Shown here: in pieces, positions 6,546 to 9,914 of the stretch
How the letters are laid out: the number at the start of each line of letters is the position of its first letter
Numbering within the stretch: position 1 is the stretch's first letter
NCBI GenBank assembly: GCA_046757205.1
Contig: JBHHXR010000129.1
Location: forward strand, 1 to 9,914
Length of the DNA stretch: 9,914 bases
Reading direction: 5' to 3'
Source of the DNA: JBHHXR01 sp046757205
Lineage (GTDB): Bacteria; Pseudomonadota; Alphaproteobacteria; Rhodobacterales; Rhodobacteraceae
The notes under the pieces: generated by a model
Seen by the model: only the letters and a program-made list of their open reading frames with translations
Told to the model about the DNA's origin: nothing
Database searches by the model: none
Program-made: the position numbers and the translations under genes

Positions 6546-7748
6546 CAAATTCCCTCATCGCAACGGGATGGAATTTTGACGAACAATGCCTCAGCCCCCG
6601 GGGTTCTTCAACTCCTGCCCCCGCTCGATCGCGAGGAAACCGTGCTCGCCGCGCTGGAAACCGTGGCGCCGGTCGTTGCGAGCGGCCGGAGCGTGGTGGT
6701 CGCCAGCGTGGGTGGCCGGCTGGAGCCGCAGCTTGAAAGGGCAGGCGGTACGCTGGCCAGGCTGCACGCCGCCCGCCCGCCGATTTTCGGCCGCGATCGG
6801 AACATTGACGCGCTGGTTTCGGTGTGCCGCGAGAACTCTCTGAACCTGCTGCACTCGCACGGTCTTGACAACGCCGTCCTCGGCGCGGCGGTGTCGGCGG
6901 CGACCGGATTGCCTCTTGTTGCTTCGTGCAACGAATTGCCGGCGAAACCGGCGTTCGGCACCAACGCGCATATCCGGGCGCTTTCCAAGACCCATCGCAT
7001 CGTCGCCGCTTCCGGCTATCTGGCCGGCGAAATCGCGCGCCTTGTGCCCCGCCTCGCCGGCCGCATCCGGGTGGTCCCGCACGGCATCAACATCGAGGCG
7101 TTCGACGAAGCGGCAGTAACGACCGCCCGCACCATCAGCCTGGCCGGCGCCTGGGGCGTCATCGAAGACCCGAGGCCGATCATCCTCGTGCCCGCCCGCC
7201 TCGGGGACGACCGCTGGATCGGTCGGATCTGCGAGGTGGTGGAAGCCACCGTGCGCCAGCGCGCGAACGGATTTGACGCCCAGTTCGTTCTGGTCGGCGA
7301 GGACGGAGGCACGGGGCGCGCGGCGCGGCTGGAGGGCAAGTTCCTGGCCTCCGGCCTGTCGCCGCACGTGCGTCTGGTCGGCCATTGTGCCGACCCCGAA
7401 GCGGCCCTCAAACTGGCCTCGATCGTTCTCGAACTGTTCGGCGAGCCATGCGGCGTGTGTTTCGCCGCCCTCCAGGCTCAGGCGATGGGCCGCCCGGTAG
7501 TTCTTGGAAACAGCGGCGCCGCGCCGGAAGCCATCGAAGATGGAACCACGGGGTGGCTGGTCGAGCAGGAGAACGTCACGCAGATCGCGCAGAAGATACT
7601 TGCAGCACTTGACCTTGACGAAAGCGCGCGCGCGCACCTGGCGCTGGCCGCCAGAGCCAGGATCGTCAGCAAGAATTCGACCAAGACGATGAATCGCGGC
7701 ATCGTTTCGCTCTATGAGGAATGCTGGCAAAAGGTCGGTGCCGCCTGA
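6534..7748 (+). CDS. GT4-fold glycosyltransferase-like protein with degenerate active site
   Basis: About 404 residues with the two-domain GT-B architecture. The N-terminal Rossmann domain opens at GVLQLLPPLDREET (23-36) and contains VGGRLEPQLERAG (59-71); IRVVPHGINIEAFD (178-191) links to the C-terminal domain with ILVPARL (217-223), FVLVGEDGG (251-259), VRLVGHCADPEAALKLA (279-295), AQAMGRPVVLGNSG (315-328) and EDGTTGWLV (335-343). It matches the alphaproteobacterial GT4 group along its length, but several usual catalytic positions differ: I229 where Lys is expected after the retained R222, and C306 and Q314 where the Glu pair EX7E is expected. The frame is intact and composition matches its neighbours, so it is not an obvious pseudogene. 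Start uncertain: ATG 6534 (weak GAAG upstream), ATG 6540 or TTG 6576. Donor, acceptor and even activity are unknown. Confidence 0.8.
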   Translation: MRMHQIPSSQRDGILTNNASAPGVLQLLPPLDREETVLAALETVAPVVASGRSVVVASVGGRLEPQLERAGGTLARLHAARPPIFGRDRNIDALVSVCRENSLNLLHSHGLDNAVLGAAVSAATGLPLVASCNELPAKPAFGTNAHIRALSKTHRIVAASGYLAGEIARLVPRLAGRIRVVPHGINIEAFDEAAVTTARTISLAGAWGVIEDPRPIILVPARLGDDRWIGRICEVVEATVRQRANGFDAQFVLVGEDGGTGRAARLEGKFLASGLSPHVRLVGHCADPEAALKLASIVLELFGEPCGVCFAALQAQAMGRPVVLGNSGAAPEAIEDGTTGWLVEQENVTQIAQKILAALDLDESARAHLALAARARIVSKNSTKTMNRGIVSLYEECWQKVGAA

Positions 7749-7792
7749 CGCGCCGTGCCGCCGCCAGCCAAGGGAATCCCGAAAATCCGGCG

Positions 7793-7822
7793 CTTGACTT
7801 CACCGGCCCGGCCCATGATGTT
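7793..7822 (+). promoter_or_regulatory. candidate thrS promoter
   Basis: CTTGAC at 7793-7798 is an exact match to the alphaproteobacterial -35. Taking TTGACT (7794-7799), a 17-base spacer leads to GATGTT (7817-7822), a poor -10. It lies in the 127-bp gap between the GT4-like gene and thrS, about 54 bases before the thrS start. The -35 is convincing and the -10 is not. Confidence 0.4.
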
Positions 7823-7875
7823 GCGCCATCTTTCAACCGGGCGTTTCGTGGGCGCCAAACCGATGGAGACCGGCC

Positions 7876-9825
7876 ATGACTGCCACAGTCACCCTGACCC
7901 TTCCCGATGGCGCGAAACGAGATTACCCGGCAGGGATCACCGGCCGCGAGGTTGCCGCCGATATTTCCCGTTCGCTGGCCAAATCGGCCATCGCGTGGAG
8001 CGTGGACGGCAAGCTGTCGGATCTCTCGATGGCGGTCACGTGTGACGCGGAAATCGCCATCCACACCAGCAGGGACAAGGCGCAGGCGCTGGAGCTGATC
8101 CGCCACGACGCGGCCCACATCATGGCCCGCGCGGTGCAGGAGATCTGGCCCGACGTGAAGGTCACCATCGGCCCGGTGATCGACAACGGCTTTTACTACG
8201 ATTTCGACCGGGAAGAACCCTTCACCCCGGAGGACCTCGAACGCATCGAGAAGAAAATGCGGGAAATCATAGCATTGCGTGACGAAGTTCGCACGGAGGT
8301 GTGGGACCGTGACAAGGCTCTGACGTTCTACCGGGACAATGACGAGCCCTACAAGGTGGAGCTCGTCGAGGCGATCCCGGAGGATCAGAAAATCCGCATG
8401 TACTGGCACGGCCACTGGCAGGACCTGTGCCGCGGACCGCACCTTGTCCACACCGGGCAAGTGCCGGCCGACGCCTTCAAGCTGACATCGGTTGCGGGCG
8501 CCTACTGGCGCGGCGATTCTTCCAAACCAATGCTTCAGCGTATCTACGGCGTCGCCTTCTGCAACCGCGACGATCTGAAGGCCTATCTGCACATGGTGGA
8601 AGAGGCGCAGCGCCGCGACCACCGCAAGCTGGGCCGCGAGATGCACCTGTTCCACCTCCAGGAAGAAGCCCCGGGCATGGTGTTCTGGCACCCCGACGGC
8701 TGGACCGTCTACCGGGTGCTGGAGGACTACATGCGCCGCCGCCTGAGCGCCGGAGGATACAAGGAGATCAAGACGCCGCAGGTGGTCGACCGCAAGCTGT
8801 GGGAAGCCTCCGGGCACTGGGAGAAATACCGCGAGAACATGTTCATCACCGAGATCGACGAGGAGCACGCCAACGAGAAACGGGTGAACGCGCTCAAGCC
8901 GATGAACTGCCCGTGCCACGTGCAGGTCTACAATCAGGGCCTCAAGAGCTACCGCGACCTGCCGCTGAGGCTGGCGGAGTTCGGCGCCTGCCACCGCTAC
9001 GAACCGTCGGGCGCGATGCACGGGCTGATGCGGGTGCGCGGCTTCACCCAGGACGATGCCCATATCTTCTGTACCGAGGACCAGATCGAAGGCGAATGCG
9101 CTCGCTTCATATCGCTTCTGTCGACCATCTATTCCGATCTCGGCTTCAACAGTGTCGACATCAAGCTGTCGACCCGGCCCGAGGTCCGCATCGGCTCCGA
9201 CGAGGTCTGGGACAAGTCCGAGGCAGCGCTTGAAAGCGCCACCCTGAGCGTCCGCAACGATTTTGAGCTCGACCCAGGCGAGGGCGCCTTCTACGGCCCC
9301 AAGCTTGACTTCAAGCTGACCGACGCCATCGGCCGCGAATGGCAGTGCGGCACCTTCCAGGTGGATTTCAACCTGCCGGAGCGGCTGGACGCCGAATATG
9401 TCGGCGAGGATGGCGCCAAGCACCGCCCGGTGATGCTGCATCGCGCCATTCTCGGCTCGTTCGAGCGCTTCCTCGGCATCCTGATCGAGGAGCACGCCGG
9501 CCGCTTCCCGCTGTGGCTGGCGCCGCGGCAGGTCGTGGTGGCATCGATCGTGTCGGACGCGGATGCGTTCGTGCATGAGGTCGTCGGGGCGCTGAAGGCC
9601 GCCGGGCTGCGCGCCGAGGCCGATATCCGCAACGAAAAGATCAACTACAAGGTCCGCGAGCACTCGCTGGCCAAGGTGCCGGTGATCCTCGCCATCGGCA
9701 AGCGCGAGGTCGAGGAGGGCACTGTCTCGCTGCGCCGGCTCGGCGAGAAGGGCTCGAAGGTGTTGGCCCTGGGCGAAGCGGTCGAGGCGCTCGCCGGGGA
9801 AGCCCTGCCGCCCGACCTGCGCTGA
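7876..9825 (+). CDS. thrS: threonyl-tRNA synthetase
   Basis: A complete 649-residue class II synthetase that charges tRNA-Thr with threonine in the cytosol. Domain order is canonical: TGS domain (1-63); N2 editing domain with zinc-site residues H77, H81 (HDAAH), C185 and H189 (CRGPH) that clears mischarged Ser-tRNA; the catalytic core with MNCPCH (343-348), motif 2 around HRYEPSGAMHGLMRVRGFTQ (373-392), DDAHIFC (393-399) and motif 3 LHRAILGSFERF (521-532); and the anticodon-binding domain from about 549. The three catalytic zinc ligands are C345, H396 and H522, equivalent to C334, H385 and H511 of E. coli. The ATG at 7876 has GGAG (7865-7868) seven bases upstream. The length is normal and nothing essential is missing. 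No E. coli-style leader operator mimicking tRNA-Thr was recognised. Confidence 0.98.
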   Translation: MTATVTLTLPDGAKRDYPAGITGREVAADISRSLAKSAIAWSVDGKLSDLSMAVTCDAEIAIHTSRDKAQALELIRHDAAHIMARAVQEIWPDVKVTIGPVIDNGFYYDFDREEPFTPEDLERIEKKMREIIALRDEVRTEVWDRDKALTFYRDNDEPYKVELVEAIPEDQKIRMYWHGHWQDLCRGPHLVHTGQVPADAFKLTSVAGAYWRGDSSKPMLQRIYGVAFCNRDDLKAYLHMVEEAQRRDHRKLGREMHLFHLQEEAPGMVFWHPDGWTVYRVLEDYMRRRLSAGGYKEIKTPQVVDRKLWEASGHWEKYRENMFITEIDEEHANEKRVNALKPMNCPCHVQVYNQGLKSYRDLPLRLAEFGACHRYEPSGAMHGLMRVRGFTQDDAHIFCTEDQIEGECARFISLLSTIYSDLGFNSVDIKLSTRPEVRIGSDEVWDKSEAALESATLSVRNDFELDPGEGAFYGPKLDFKLTDAIGREWQCGTFQVDFNLPERLDAEYVGEDGAKHRPVMLHRAILGSFERFLGILIEEHAGRFPLWLAPRQVVVASIVSDADAFVHEVVGALKAAGLRAEADIRNEKINYKVREHSLAKVPVILAIGKREVEEGTVSLRRLGEKGSKVLALGEAVEALAGEALPPDLR

Positions 9826-9832
9826 CATGTCA

Positions 9833-9852
9833 TCCCCGCGCCAGAGCGGGGA
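9833..9852 (+). terminator. hairpin after thrS, possible terminator
   Basis: TCCCCGC (9833-9839) and GCGGGGA (9846-9852) with a six-base loop, starting eight bases after the thrS stop. The C/G-rich stem is placed like a terminator but no T-run follows, so it may act only as a 3' mRNA protector or need Rho. Confidence 0.45.
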
Positions 9853-9858
9853 CCTCAA

Positions 9859-9914
9859 CGGCATATCCCCACCCCATGCCGCCCCTCGCGCCCGGCCCGC
9901 CCATGGGCGGGCGC
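9859..9914. repeat. two further inverted repeats at the right edge
   Basis: CGGCAT (9859-9864) pairs with ATGCCG (9876-9881) across an 11-base loop. An 18-bp perfect palindrome at 9895-9912 (GCCCGCCCA and its complement) follows. An alternative stem GCGCCCG (9888-9894) with CGGGCGC (9908-9914) reaches the last base, so the structure may continue outside. No gene is visible in 9826-9914. Confidence 0.45.

Noticed and set aside
7666..9864. A 732-residue minus-strand open frame covering all of thrS and the end of the GT4-like gene.
   Set aside because: Antisense shadow of thrS, kept open by GC-rich codon use. The plus strand encodes an unmistakable ThrRS, and the antisense protein shows no motif.

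Overview
The window reads as chromosomal DNA of a GC-rich alphaproteobacterium, most likely of the Hyphomicrobiales (Rhizobiales). The signs are a pentose ABC operon in the order xylF-xylH-xylG with a short single-domain ATPase like the rhizobial sugar transporters, an ABHD10-like hydrolase, promoters close to the alphaproteobacterial pattern CTTGAC-N17-CTATAT, and strong GC bias that opens long antisense reading frames. No transposase, integrase, phage gene or CRISPR array is visible.

Left part (1-3861): a ROK-family repressor (5' part only, leaving the window at base 1, minus strand) diverges from a D-xylose-type ABC importer: periplasmic binding protein XylF, permease XylH and ATPase XylG. 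The 221-bp divergent gap holds an AT-rich inverted repeat that is a good operator candidate. A 12-bp stem-loop lies between xylF and xylH, and xylH and xylG are two bases apart. The expected logic is that the ROK protein represses the importer until xylose or a related sugar is present. No xylA or xylB is in the window.

Middle (3862-4652): a likely terminator zone, a good sigma70 promoter, two near-identical tandem tRNA-Asp(GUC) genes, then about 440 bp without a convincing gene. The long reading frames over the tRNAs are translation artefacts.

Right part (4653-9914): two minus-strand alpha/beta hydrolases, one with an N-terminal membrane anchor and one cytosolic and ABHD10-like. The second diverges from a GT4-fold glycosyltransferase-like protein whose 5' end abuts or overlaps it. 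That protein appears to have lost most of the usual GT4 catalytic residues and is the most unusual gene here. Then comes a complete, canonical threonyl-tRNA synthetase (thrS) followed by several stem-loops up to the window edge.

Most of the window is ordinary housekeeping and sugar-uptake DNA. I do not see a clear new multi-gene system. The best leads are the catalytically degenerate GT4 protein with its overlapping divergent hydrolase, and the palindromic operator of the ROK/xyl control region.
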